From Merluccius polli (Eukaryota; Chordata; Actinopteri; Gadiformes; Merlucciidae), in contig JAOPHQ010002844.1 in the NCBI GenBank assembly GCA_030340625.1, forward strand, positions 366,501 to 430,500: 64,000 bases of DNA. Reading direction: 5' to 3'. The position numbers and the translations under genes are program-made. Positions 23,385 to 35,400 of the stretch are shown here, piece by piece. How positions within the stretch are numbered: position 1 is the stretch's first letter; every line of letters starts with the position of its first letter. A model generated the notes under the pieces. It searched no databases and was not told the origin of the DNA. It saw nothing but the letters and a program-made list of their open reading frames with translations.

Positions 23385-24580
23385 ACCCCTTCCTGCATCA
23401 GGCCCATGCTCTCTTGGACTATGGTCGCCGAGAGATAACCCTCTTTGGTGAAAAAGTATCTCACTTTAACCCCAGCCACCAACCCGAGGTGCACATTGTC
23501 AGGGTGGCCCGCACAACAGTGTTGGAGTCGGGATGTGAGTATGTAGTTTTTGGCACCGTCCGCCTCCGCCATGCGATGGAGACATGATGTTGAGCCCGAC
23601 CAAAGGCTTCATTGAGAAGCACCATGTCCTAGTGGCTCGCTGTGGTGCAGTCGCAGCAATCCACCAACATCCCCATCAGAGTTTTCAACCCTGGTGCTGC
23701 ACTGGTCATCTTGAAGAGAGGAGCCATGGCTGGGGTTCTTCAGCCAGCAAAGTGTTGGGGGAGGTGAAGCTCCAGCCACCAAGGGCCCCAGCAGCGCCTG
23801 AGTCTGTTAACCCTATCTCTGTTTTTGTACCCATTCACCTGCAGGTCCTGTACACTGAGAGTTGTGCTAGCCTGTCCGAGGATGACCGTGGTAAGCTGCT
23901 CCACCTCCTACAGTCCTACAGTGACAACCTTCTCTATGGGGCCCACTGACCTTGGCTGGACTAACCTTGTGCAGCACGATATCCTGACCACCACAGGGCC
24001 ACCTGTGAAACAGCCACTGCGCAGAATGGCCAGAGACAAACAGACTGCAGCAGAGCCTGGAGACCGGTGTGGCCCGACCCAGCAACAGCAGCTGGGCTGC
24101 ACCGATCGTAATGGTGAGGATGAAGGACCAGAGCCAACGGCTGTGTGTGGATTACAGGCTCTTAAATGAACGTTGACTATTAAGGATGCCTATCCCCTGC
24201 CACGCATCCAGGACACCTTGGACATGCTTTTCAACGCCAAGTACTTCAGCACATTGGACTTAACATCAGGGTACTGGCAGGTGGAAATGACACAGGGCCC
24301 GCAAAACCACTGGTTTCTGCACCCGGAAAGGACTATTTGAGTGGAACGTGATGCCTTTTGGACTCCGTAATGCGCCAGCCACGTTCCAAAGGCTCATGGA
24401 TTGTGTCCTGGGAGACGTGCTTGGTGTATCTCGACGACATTATAGTCCTGGGGCGGGATGGCACCAAAATGTTGGAGCAGCTCAATCAAGTGTTCGCCAG
24501 GCTACGCAAAGCTAACCTGAAGCTCAGACCGGCCTCGTCTCCCCCGAAGGTGTCGCCACCGACCCTCAAAAGGTGAATGA
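23385..24580 (+). pseudogene. Gypsy protease C-terminus and reverse transcriptase remnant
   Basis: Directly after the hAT A duplication the protease frame continues (HPFLHQAHALLDYG, 23385 onward) to a stop near 23586. A damaged linker follows, with at least two frames mixed between 23590 and 24170. RT core motifs are then readable in different frames: DAYPLPRIQDTLD and STLDLTSGYWQVEM at 24185-24290, then MPFGLRNAPATFQ at about 24350-24390, and the catalytic YLDD in VYLDDIIVLGRD at about 24424-24460. Coding resemblance stops at about 24575, where RNase H should begin; that domain is missing. Non-functional. Confidence 0.7.
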
Positions 24581-24589
24581 GTGGCCCAC

Positions 24590-24955
24590 ACCCCAAAAAA
24601 ACAGGACTACTTCAGCAACTGGGTGGAAGCCTACCCAGTTCTAAACGAGCAGGCATCGACAGTGGCTGAAAAGATTGCCTCTGAGTCGGTGTGTAGGTAT
24701 GGAGCCCCGCAGTGCCTGCACAGTGACCAGGGCACCAACTTCGAATCAGCCCTGTTCCAGGGAATGTGTGGACTGCTGGGAATTAAAAAGATATGGACCA
24801 CCCTATTTCACCCCCAGTCGGACCGTCAAGTGGAGCGCTTTAATGCCACCCTACAGAAAATCTTGGCTACCACCGCGGAGCGGTGACACTGGGACTGGGA
24901 TGTGATGATCCCATATGCAGTCTTGGTTTATCGTGCAACCAAACACAGGCCTGAC
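24590..24955 (+). pseudogene. Gypsy integrase core remnant
   Basis: The frame reads DYFSNWVEAYP (first catalytic Asp region), then HSDQGTNFES (second Asp), then HPQSDRQVERFNATLQ (the catalytic Glu follows Val), matching the D-D-E arrangement of Ty3/gypsy integrases. The zinc-binding N-terminus is absent because a deletion joins this to the RT fragment. A stop at 24884-24886 and further shifts follow. Confidence 0.7.
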
Positions 24956-25112
24956 ACCCAACATGATGCAACTTGAAATAACTGAGCCAGTTGACCTGGT
25001 TGCTGGTTTGCCACCCGTGTTAACACCCCTCCACATTATGTCATGCAGCTCAGAGAACGGCTGAAGCTCGCTCACCAGTTGGCACGGGAGGCTCTGGGAA
25101 AATCTGTAGAGC

Positions 25113-25682
25113 GTGCCAAACGACAGTATGACAAGAACATTTGCAGAGTCCAACACAGTCGGTGACGCAGTGTGGCACCTGATTAAAGGCACCAAGAAAG
25201 TGACAAATAAGGTACAGAAGTTTTTACCTTCTTACGAGGGTCCCTTCTTCATCGTGGGCCTATTGGACGACTTGGTCTACAGGATTAAAAGGGGCCCGAG
25301 GACAAAGGTCAAAGTAGTTCATTATGACAAGCTCAAGCCTTACCATTCTAGGACTCCGCTGGACGATGGCTGGGTATTTCAAGACACTGACACATGGGCA
25401 CCAGTGGAGGTACAACCCCCTCTGTCAGACCTCAGCTCTTCTGCCCCAGACATCGGTCCCCTCAAACTGTGGGACACTTCATCAGACACTGGGGATCCTG
25501 CTGTGGAGACCCTCCAGGGTCCCTGCTCTTCACCGCCAGCTTTGCCAAGCAGCAGCCAGCTTCCTGATAGCCTTGCTCAGCCTCAACTGGATGAGGCTGG
25601 GACCCAGCATCCTGTGGGGGGACAGGTCTGTTGTCCTCCTTTGAACTCCACACCTCTCCGGAGACCCCAGAGGGTCCGCTGA
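25113..25682 (+). pseudogene. Gypsy integrase C-terminal module
   Basis: The frame has VWHLIKGTKK, LPSYEGPFFIVGLL and VHYDKLKPYH, the GPY/F-like module that ends many gypsy integrases. It is followed by a Pro/Ser-rich tail and a stop at 25680-25682. No chromodomain is present, so this element belongs to a different lineage from the one at 10.3 kb. Confidence 0.65.
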
Positions 25683-26115
25683 ACACCGGACATGTTTGGT
25701 GACTGGGTTTGTCACTGAACACAGTTGAAAGAAGAACTTAACCTGAGTCAGGGTGTAGGCGGATCGTTGCCCTCCTCAGAGAAAATAAAAATAAAATAAA
25801 GAGTTCCAGAGTTGCAATATTGCGAGTTGTAGTTGGACTGTTCTGTGAAGGTTGAGATGTATCTGTTTAATAACTCATGGGCCTACTTTAGTTAGTTAGC
25901 TGTAGTAACGAGTAATCTGGATACTGATGGGCTGTATACCATTGCTTTAACTCCTTATGCATGTTAAGTAACTGTCGAGATTTCAGTAGGTATGTTATGT
26001 TATTAACAATTGGTTACATTTGTTTAGGAAGGTCCGTCCGGACAGCTAGGCTAGTTACCAGCTACGAGCCAGGCTAAATCAGTCTGAAGAAACACTCCGA
26101 ACTACGGTTCGGAGC

Positions 26116-26492
26116 CAATAAGCTGAAAGGTAACAAAAGGCTTTTAGTTAACATAGTTTATATGGCTAATGTAATTTAACTTTGACAATATAATGCCATA
26201 TTTAAAATAATCCCAACTTTCATATTAAAAAATGGTTTAAAAAAGTGTAATCCCCCGCCACTGGTATGGATGGGGACGCCACTTTCAATGGAAAAATCCA
26301 GTCATCACTGGCTCGCAATGAATCTTGGGATATACTGTATATGGCCGCTTCGAATTCGGGAAAAGAAGGCCGCATTTCTAGGTCGCATTTGGAGGAGCCT
26401 TCTGAAATGGGACAGCCTTGTCACGCCGTGGTGACGCAAGTGGTCTTCAAATGCAGCCTTCAAAGGATGCATCCCCTGATTAGGACACAGCC
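26116..26492. other. Intergenic; part of a dispersed repeat
   Basis: From about 26260 the sequence resembles, in reverse orientation, the repeat at 13798-13990 (GAAGGCTGCATTTGAAGACC read on the minus strand). It ends exactly at the TTA where the next Harbinger element inserted. Confidence 0.4.
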
Positions 26493-27329
26493 TTAAGGGT
26501 GCAGTATGCTCGCCGTTCCCAAGCTGTCGCGCGACAATGTGACGTCAAAATGACGTAGATCTCACGGCGAGACAGGATTTTAGCCCGGTCACGCCATGTC
26601 GCGCACCACTCTTTTTTTTCAGCTGAGCGCGACAAAGCGGAAACAGGAAACTGGACGAGTTCGAAGGCACATTTTAAGGTGCCTTATTGCTAAGGCTTCT
26701 TTTTTTATATTTTCTATTTTATTGTGTGGTGTATATTTTTCCGCTAATAAACCGTGGTTTTACATAAGTGCTGTCTACTGTTGTTGTGGTCAAAGACGAG
26801 TAAAATTACGTGGCTGAAAAACTATTTCAAAACGGCATTAAGTTATAAAATAAAATGATATAAAATAATCATTAAGTTATTAAGATAGATGCTTACAAAC
26901 ACTATTCATATGGGAACTGCTGACATACACTGGAATGTGGATGGCTGACCAGGGGTGGCAGTGATGTAGAATAGCAATGTAAAGTAATAGACAGCCATAA
27001 TGCTGTATAGTGAGAGACATCCTGGTGAACTAAACCTTAACTGAATGTCTAATGATGTGAAAAGAAGAAATAAAAGACACAGGGGAACCAGTATTAGGGA
27101 CTGTACGATATTTACCGGGGGGGGAGGGCCGGTCGTCAGGGGGGGAGGGCCTAGGATAATTTTTTTAAGCCTTAGGGGAGGGCCCAGGAGAATATTTTTG
27201 GCCTGGGGGGAGGGCCGAGGAAAATTATTTTATGGGGGGGGCAATCGTCATGACTCATGCCGAGTTCGATGTTTAAATGAAAGATAGGATAGCCTGTAAG
27301 GAAGTGAACGTCTCCTTTACCATAACCAT

Positions 27330-27760
27330 AACCCTTTTTGGAGTGAATTGTTTCACAGTAGACTGCGGACGCTGTAGACTCTGCTCTGCGAGCGGACGCT
27401 GTAGACTCTGCTCGTCTCATACCACCGCGAACGGGTTTATGAGACCCCAGATCGTTTCACACAGACGCGGGAGGGTACCTTTGGCGTCAGTATCCAGGGC
27501 TTAATTTGGGCCGGAACACGCCGGAATATGTTCCGGCACCTCCAACGGTGGATCTGGCACCTTTTTTATTTTTTTATTCCCCCCCCCCCCGCCGTCAGTG
27601 GTTACGATCGCGCAACCCCGTCATCAGTCCGCGGTCCCCCCCCGCGGTCCCCCCCCCTCCCGTTGACAATCACGAACACCCCCCCCCCACCCACCCCCGG
27701 GCGTGACAAATCGTCGGTAGGCCTATATTACGAGTTGGGATGAGAACGGGTTGTCTGCCG
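27330..27760. repeat. Long-TIR MITE fragment (copy 1), interrupted
   Basis: From the core (CATAACCATAACCC near 27320), the right arm (ACGCTGTAGACTCTGCTC, CGCGAACGGGTTTATGAGA, CACAGACGCGGGAGGGTACC) runs to 27490. A C-rich block with GGGCCGGAACACGCCGGAA splits it. The arm end CGTGACAAATCGTCGG...GAGTTGGGATGAGAACG follows at 27702-27748. Confidence 0.6.
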
Positions 27761-28091
27761 AAACCGTCAAGTCTAAATCATGCGATAGGCGCGCACGATG
27801 ACATCCTCACAGCATGCACATGGGCTGTGTGTGGACTCGGGTCTGCGGCTGAGTCCGCGGCCGGGTCCGCGGGTCCGGTGCTGGGTCCGCGGCTGGCGGG
27901 TCCGGTGCTCCCGTTGACAATCGCGCACCCCCCCCCCCCCCCCCGTTGACAATCGCGCCGAATGTAGAGCATATTGTAATGCAGCGTTGAATGGATGAAT
28001 AGCTTACATAAGGGTCCCCAGCACTTTTCAAACCACACTCAAGCTTATGGTTATTGTCCCCACCACTTCTAAAACCAAACTGACGCCACTG
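27748..28091. repeat. hAT 3' part, paralogous to 29412-29664
   Basis: The segment AACCGTCAAGTCTAAATCAT ... GTCCGCGG-rich ... GTTGACAATCGCGC ... CCCCACCACTTCTAAAA ... CTGACGCCACTG matches the right part of the hAT at 28927-29664 in the same order, directly after the same long-TIR arm. Its left end was not found. Confidence 0.65.
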
Positions 28092-28726
28092 ACCACATAG
28101 ACCAAGAATCGCAGGGTGATCATTAGTCGCTCTTAGTCACAGTAGTTTGTGTTTTGTCTTATAATAGCCTATAAGGTACAATGTCATCAGCCAAGTTGTG
28201 AAATTATTGGGGGAGTCTCGTAACATTGATAAAAGCAGGCTTGTCCCCATTCTCAAGTTCAAGGCACAGCGTGGCATAAACCCCTGCTCTTGCTGCGTGT
28301 GTACCCGTGTGTGTGTATGTGTGCTTATGTGGCCGTTTTAACCTTGTAAACGTCATTTTCCGACCAATTTTATTTGATTCACGTAGCGGGGAGGGCCTAG
28401 GAGAATTTTTTTGAGCCGGGGGGAGGGCCCCGGAAAAAAAAAAATTACCAGGGGGGAGGGCCAGGCAGAACAATTTTAACCCGATCGTCTGGCGACCGGC
28501 CCTCCCCCCCCCCCGCTAAATATCGTACAGTCCCTTAGTATATCTCTTCTTCTACTGCGTAGAAATAGCAAAGTCGGTAGCCTTTACTCAGTTGCGACAC
28601 CTCTGTTCAGGAGAAGACTGCAACTACTGTCGCGGCCACCAGCGCGAGTATAAATATTCATTGCGCTCCCGTGACGTCACATTGTCGCGCGACAGCTTGG
28701 GAACGGCGAGCATACTGCGCCTTTTA

Positions 28727-28918
28727 GCCTCTAAGTCCAGAGCACATGACATTCTACAAGCTGGTCGGAAATTGCACTTATGACTGATTCCATGCTATTA
28801 CGCAACAATAAACCAGAGAAAGCAAATGGTTATCCAAAGAAAATGGTGTTCCAGATTGTCTATGTATTCAATCATCACTGCCAATGGCATCTTACCTCAT
28901 GTACCTCATGTACTATCA
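28727..28918. other. Short spacer between elements
   Basis: No feature is recognised. Confidence 0.3.
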
Positions 28919-28926
28919 CTTGTGAG

Positions 28927-29664
28927 CATAGGCGTCGATTACGAGGGGGACGGGGGGGGACATGTCCCCACCACTATTTATAATTTGAATTTTGTCCCCA
29001 CCACTTTTAAAAATGTGCAAACCAATTGCGACCGAAAAAATCTCCACATACTCAACCGCAGCCCGTTCTCATCCCAACTCGTAATATACCGACGATTTGT
29101 CACGCCCCTAGACGTCTGATACTGACGCAAAAGGTACCCTCCCGCGTCTGTGTGAAACGATCTGGGTTCTCATAAACCTGTTCGCGGTGGTAAGAGACGA
29201 GCAGAGTCTACAGCGTCCATTCACTCCAATAATAACCCGGTCACCCTAACCATAACCATAACCCTAACCCTTTTTGGAGTGAATTGTTTCACAGTAGACT
29301 GCGGACGCTGTAGACTCGGCTCTGCGAGCGGACGCTGTAGACTCTGCTCGTCAGTATCAGACGTCTAGGGGCGTGACAAATCGTCGGTATATTACGAGTT
29401 GGGATGAGAACGTGTTGTCAACCGAAACCGTCAAGTCTAAATCATGCGATAAGCGCACACGATGACATCCTCACAGCATGCACACCGGCTGTGTGTGGAC
29501 TCGGGTCTGCGGCTGAGTCCGCGGCCGGGTCCGGTGCTGGGTCCGCGGCTGGCGGGTCCGGGGCTCCCGTTGACAATCGCGCACCCCCGTTGACAATCGC
29601 GCCGAATTTTGTTCCCACTCCAGCCCTGGTCCCCACCACTTCTAAAATTAAACTGACGCCAGTG
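28927..29664. mobile_element. hAT-type element, TSD CTTGTGAG, carrying a long-TIR MITE
   Basis: Left end CATAGGCGTC and right end (reverse complement) CACTGGCGTC are flanked by exact CTTGTGAG at 28919-28926 and 29665-29672. The subterminal GTCCCCACCACTT motif occurs on both sides. The interior contains the long-TIR MITE (29066-29412), a GTCCGCGG-rich block and two GTTGACAATCGCGC units. Confidence 0.85.
29066..29412. mobile_element. Long-TIR MITE with telomere-like core (copy 2)
   Basis: The left arm reads CGTTCTCATCCCAACTCGTA, then TATACCGACGATTTGTCACG, then CCCTAGACGTCTGATACTGA. The right arm (29353-29412) is its inverse. Inner arms share ACGAGCAGAGTCTACAGCGT. The core has ACCCTAACC/CATAACC repeats at 29250-29272. 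Part of the right arm is deleted relative to the copy at 36686. No TSD was resolved. Confidence 0.7.
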
Positions 29665-29672
29665 CTTGTGAG

Positions 29673-32399
29673 TAGCAACTGCTTATTGCATTACTCTATT
29701 TTGGACTGTTACTTTACCGTTTACTTTACTATTTATGACAAAAACTAATGTAGCACCATGTATAAAGTTAGGCAGTTAGTTTTTACTTACATTCATGTGG
29801 AAAACAAAGATTGCAGAACATTTTACATGTATTAAAGTAATGTATTCAGTGCATGATTGCTTAGCAGCATAAATCATATAACAATCTAATGTAATTATGT
29901 AACAGAGCTAAAAGTCTGCTATTTTAAGATCGGACCAAACCATCACAGGCAAAACGACACAATTCTTATAAAAATAATCTTTTATTGCTAAAACACAAGC
30001 TTGGAAGGTCACTTGCTTCTTAAAAGACAGTTATGTAAAAGCAAAGTCTTCCCGATTCTTCAATAGTCTATACGAAGGGGGAAATACCAAGTTCCATCCA
30101 GTCTCGAGTTGGCTCCTTGCTGTCCCTTTGTGACCGCAAAGGGAATGTGTTCCGGGCCTTACGAGTCGTTCAAGAATTATTCCAATCCGGAAGTCCAGCG
30201 CCAGGGATTCCGTGGGGCCGCTTCACCGGTGATCTTAGAGAGACAGGAGGAAAAATCAATGCGTGCCTTGCAGCGCGGTAAATTCAAACAATTTCCGATG
30301 TAGCGTGACCACTTTCCTTTACGTGATCTTATGCAAGCCCATCAACAGTACAGTCGTCCTCTCGCTCCGCCGTCGCCCTCCGGATCTGGCACCTCGACAA
30401 ATCATGGGTCAATCAATGGGTATCAACAGCTTCTCGTGTCTGAACATAAAAAGCACACACACCAATAAAGGAAAAGACCACTTTCCTTTAGTTGGAGTGT
30501 TGCGAGCGTTGACACTGCAGAGTCTGGGAGACGAAATCACCGAGACTACGGGAGATCCAGCCAGCAGTAACACTGGGGGAAGAGAAGAGGCGATCCAGTC
30601 CGCGACAGCGAGCAGCACGTTCCTCCGACCAGAGAGTTCCTTGAATAGAGATTCCTCGAATAGAGCTTCTTTTCAAAACTGAGCTTCCTTTCCAGCCAAC
30701 GCTTCCTTTCCACATGGAGCTTCCTTTCCAGCCAAGAGTTCCCCTCGAACAGAGCTTCTCCTCGTCTTTTAAAAGAAGGATCTGCTCAACTAGCGAATCA
30801 GATTGCTGATTACGACGAGGTTCAGGTGTGTCAATTAGTGGCATGGTGTATGCAGTTCATGGAGAGGTAACCAAAATGATGAAAGTCCAATACAACAATC
30901 AACAACAATATAAAACCACAGCAATCAATTGGTAAAGAAAAACACAGCAAGCAATAGTATTAAAAAGGGAAATCAACCATAATTAAAATGCATAAAATAA
31001 AGTTCACCATCATCCATACTGCTCATTTTCATTATGTTACAATTACGCTTAAGACCTACTAGAAAACAGATTCACAAAGAGCTTGGTGACAGTATCTTAG
31101 CAATATTAATATCAATCACATCTCATTATGACTGTGTTATACCAAAGTTACATTTCAGACATTATTTGTCTCACCAATTACCGGTTGGAGAGGATGTACT
31201 GAGAGCCTAACCAGGTGGTAAATGCATGCTAGCAGTGCACAGAAATAGGTTTCTTGTTGTCAGATGCCTTGTGTTACCGCATATCATTTTGAAATAATGT
31301 GCATGTGGCTGGTTGCCTTCTGCTCCACTGCTTCTGATGCTTTATATGGATGAGAGGAGGCAGTAACCAACCGACGGATACGATATCAGAGCGAAGCCAA
31401 AGCGCTGCTTCGAGCATCTGTCCATGAACATGTGAGCACAGCAGCATGCGGTTTACTGCTGAAGTTTCCATCAAACGCAGCAGATTTGACTCTAAACAGG
31501 CGATAAATACAAATGGCTAGATAAAGGGTAATGCATTATGAAACAGATACTCAAATTCCCTCAGTTGCCAACGAGAGATGAGAGGACAAGAGGATGGACT
31601 GGGTTATGCAACTGCATATGGATACTTTATGGGTGTAGAACAAAAGCATGTTTGCATAACTAACTAAGCTACAATGAATTGTAAGGCCTTGGTTAAATGT
31701 CCCTATATTCACACCATTCTTTCATCTGACACTTTTGTCATGTTAAGTGTGGAGAAAAGCGGTCACAGACTCCTATTCATGTCCCCTCTACAGCAGTAGA
31801 GACAGTTGAATGAATGAACAATGCACATTTTCTCACCAACTCTGAAGGCAAATATAATTTGACCAAGTGACTTGCAGATCAGCTGTCAAAGTGGATTTGA
31901 TATTCAATCAAGCTCAACCCTTCCCAGAATGGTCCGTCTGCCTTGGTTTGCTTCCATCCGCGCTGCTGCTCAGGTCCACACTAGCCTCTTGAGACCATCC
32001 AGATATTCAAGTTTGCGTTTCACAATGACTATCAGTCTGGCCATGGCTGGGCAGCAATTGATTTCCAATTATGGGCACGACTTTAGGTTGTTCAAAAAAC
32101 TCCAACCACAGCCAATCAGAGTGACGCTCTTGCTTTCCTCGCTCATGTTCATCACCTATGGTTTTTACATTTTTGGAAGAGGCTTTCAATGGCCTCAAGG
32201 CCACACTGATCTGCAGAAAGAAACAGAATGTGAGCTATTGATCACAACTGAACATCTACAACAATCCTGAACCGGAGAACGAGGTCAGTACGTCCTCTGA
32301 AGTGGGATCAACTATATAATTTATATGTGTTCCTTATATATTTGCTTCTAGTTTCTTGCTTTTATATTTTCATGTAAAGTGTACTATACAAATAAAATG
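29673..32399. other. Intergenic; possible LTR-like repeat at about 29950-30860
   Basis: The region has a minus-strand AATAAAAGATTATTTT signal near 29985 and repeated GAGCTTCCTTTCCA units at 30680-30750, suggesting an old minus-oriented LTR or similar repeat, but ends and TSD were not found. The sequence from 30870 to 32400 shows no recognisable gene; the ORFs there lack family features. Confidence 0.3.
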
Positions 32400-32452
32400 T
32401 ATTATTATTATTATTATTATTATTATTGTTATTATTATTATTATTATTATTA
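32400..32452. repeat. (ATT)n microsatellite
   Basis: About 17 ATT units with one GTT interruption. Confidence 0.95.
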
Positions 32453-35400
32453 GCAGTGTTACTCAGAATGAACCAGACTTTTGTATAGGTTGAGGTAGGC
32501 GTAGATTATTACAGAACCAACAGTTTGTATGCATGGTTAGGGGAGTTAGAAGAAGGCAATTAGGCTGGGATGCCATTGTTTGGCATTATTTGTTATGCTT
32601 TTCAATTGCATTTCTTGTTTGTAATAAATGGTACTACATAACAACTTATATTTTGTATGTAACATTTGTTTAATGTTTTATAAAAACTTGCATTACTTAT
32701 TTAACATAGTCTTCTTAGCTGAGATTGAACATTCTGATGATGAATGGTTATCCACGATGTATAATAGTAGGCTGCTCCAATTCAAACAGAAAATTGCATG
32801 ATTAGCAAATATTAAATCATTAATATTGTTTAACAAATGGGACAGCCCTACCCTTTTTTGCACTGCTGATACTGAAAGAATTTTATGTAAACAATGGCCA
32901 TACTGAAGCATATTTCTGAACCTTTCAGGGGGAAAAAGCCCAACTAAATCATTCTTCTTTACAGACCCTGTGATATTTGAGACTGATGGATTAAAAAAAG
33001 GGCGCCTTTTCCATGATTTGCTGAAATCTGTCTCTGTCACGTGGCGTTCAGAGCCTTGTAAACTTGTAATCCATCACAGACTGTAGCGTAGCTGGTCTCT
33101 GACCTTACCTCATGACATTCGTGCAATGTCCCCCCAGTATTACCCCCCCCCCCCCTCTTTTACCAGTATTACACTTCATTTTTATTCCACAATAGATACA
33201 TAACAAGATGATTGCTCTTGGTTTGCCAAGCATGTGATTATAGCTCATTTTCAAAAAGTAAAATAATAATGATACACAAATTATAAATTAAGATAATAAA
33301 TATCGTTTTGGCTTTAGTACAATAGTACCATGTACCATGATATGGCAAAAGCACATTCAGTAATCAAAAGTCCTTATTTGTCAGTCACTGCTGACCAACT
33401 CCCGCTGGTCCCCCCGACCTGTCAAACCAAATTTGCATGAATAATTACATAGATAAACCATTTAATGTATGTTCTACTACCAAGCAGTTGACAGTAGAGC
33501 TGGGGAGGGAATACGGATGGAGGTGGCATTTAAAGATCAATGTGATGACAAACGAGATGTGTAAAACAGCAGCAGGTGCAGCAGGTGATTGCAACAAAGT
33601 TAGGCTACAAGAATGTGTTTGATTTGATTCACATACATACCCTAACTAAGATGGCCTAACTGGCCAGCCGGCTGTAATTTATATGGATAATTATCTGTCT
33701 ACAGGGCTGGAAGTAAGCTTTGAATAAAGATGTGATCCGAAATCTGATTGTATGTAAAACTTGGGGTGTGGGTGGGCAACGCGATAAGGATGCAAGACCA
33801 ATGTCCAATAATTAACTTTGGATGAATCCCACTGCAAAGCCATTCTCCTGTCTATGTGAGATAAAGCACACAAGATGAGAAAAGTCTGATAACCAAAATA
33901 ACGTTCATCACAAGTTTGCAAATGAAGCACACCTTATGCTAAGTTCCAATGTATATTACCGGTATACTTACAATGAACAATATGGCGGAGATAGAGATTA
34001 ATCTGTCTTTCTAATAATGGCTCAATGTCTTACCATGTAGGAACTCTACTTCTGTCAGTTAAGCTGACAGAAGTAGAGCTGTTACCCTGCTGCAGCTATA
34101 GCCAGCATTTCAAAATTACACTGATGCTTTGCTGTAATGTTATAATTACAACATGGCTGTCCATGGGGTTCAAAATATGCTTATAAAACCAGGGAATGTT
34201 TATCATGTTACCGACTGTAGAGTTTAGTTGAAGTTCTTTAAACTCGTAAGGATAGTATAAAGAGGATTTAGAAACTCCCCAGGGTAGGAGAAACCATGTA
34301 ACAAACAATGACAGAAGGCTGTGTCCTGAAGCAGAGAGACTGGAAGACAGAGTGTGACTCTTTGGACTCCGATGGATGAAATCTCTGAACATACTTGCCA
34401 GACACATGTCCCTCAGGGAAATCCAGCTACTTCAAACATACACAACACAGGAAACAGCTCATGATAGTGCTGATCTCCTCCCGGTGTTGATAGAATCAAA
34501 AGCCACCATCACAGTGTCTCAGTTTTTCTCTTTCTTGTTTGATGAGTAAATATTAGCAAGGAGTAGGACACACATCAAAGAAGAGAAAGTAATCTTGAAA
34601 CTCGACAACGATGCTGGGATGAGATCCATCTCCCAAAACCTAAATTAAAGCAGAATGAGACAGATGGAAAAGTGGAATGCCTAATAGAAATTTGACAGCA
34701 AGTGAAATGGGAATGCTGAACAGAGTACAGCATCTCCCCAGGGAGCATAACAAATAACAGAGTATGTTCAATGTCAGTATGCAATGCAGAGGTAGCTAAT
34801 GAGAGTTGTGGCTGAGACAAAATTAGAAGCTGTGGCATTTCTGTCACACTGACTAGTGTCACTTGTTAAAATGACACTTAAACAGAAAAATGGGGGACAC
34901 TATTAAGAAAATCTCCCAATGTCCAATTTCTAATACCATTTCCATTTTCTCACTCATTAATATAACCAGGATTTAATGATTTTTGTGAAATGATGTTAAC
35001 TAGCCTCAATTATATTTCTACAAATCCAAAACAACGATTTCCTCCCTTCTGCCAACAATATACCATCAAACTTTTTTTTTTTAAGTAAAAAAATAAATAT
35101 ATTATTATCCTTGAAAAGTTCAGTAAAAGGATGTCTAAGAAGAAGAACAATTTTTAAGCTGTCAATATAAAAACAGAATGAGAATAGATCACTATATGGA
35201 TATATCACTGTATGGGGTCAGCCTCACCAAGAGGCTGAACTGTCTATAGGCGACTGGGTTGGTCGTTTTTTCCAAACATTTGAACTGTATTGTCGTCAAA
35301 AGTCCTCATGATGGTGACATCATAGTCCTGATTAGCATATGTGATGAAGACAGGTGTGTTGGAGAACTGCATACAACATCCGCATACTACACATCTGTCT

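Larger units (their letters stand above)
15760..26115 (+). mobile_element. Ty3/gypsy-like retroelement remnant (outermost layer of the nest)
   Basis: A 5' segment (GGACAGCTAGGCTAGTTACG... at 15767) recurs at 26040-26110 with the same GAGCCAGGCTAAATCAGTCT motif, so both are taken as LTR parts. Between them, in order, are a nucleocapsid knuckle, a protease region, RT, integrase core and integrase C-terminus. Large parts (gag capsid, RNase H, integrase zinc finger) are deleted and several frameshifts are present. A hAT inserted at 16335-23376 splits the protease region. No TSD was identified for the whole element. Confidence 0.6.
27098..28534. mobile_element. PIF/Harbinger-type element (inner), TSD TTA
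   Basis: TIRs start GGGACTGTACGATATTTA on both ends, followed by a G-run and GGAGGGCCGGTCG. TTA is found at 27095-27097 and 28535-28537. Both subterminal arms carry GGGGAGGGCC/AGGAGAAT repeats. The middle holds fragments of the long-TIR MITE, the C-tract repeat and a hAT end (27250-28091). Confidence 0.75.
26496..28723. mobile_element. PIF/Harbinger-type element (outer), TSD TTA
   Basis: About 50-bp TIRs: AGGGTGCAGTATGCTCGCCG on the left and AAGGCGCAGTATGCTCGCCG as the reverse complement of the right end, continuing identically through CAAGCTGTCGCGCGACAATG. TTA flanks both sides (26493-26495, 28724-28726). Its own sequence is about 0.8 kb; the rest is the nested element below. No transposase is visible. 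Confidence 0.8.

Noticed and set aside
29240..29275. True telomere or chromosome end
   Set aside because: The ACCCTAACC units are few, imperfect and enclosed by inverted arms of a MITE that recurs at other sites.
31872..32270. 132-codon plus-strand ORF as a gene
   Set aside because: No recognisable domain, no splice context and ordinary intergenic composition.
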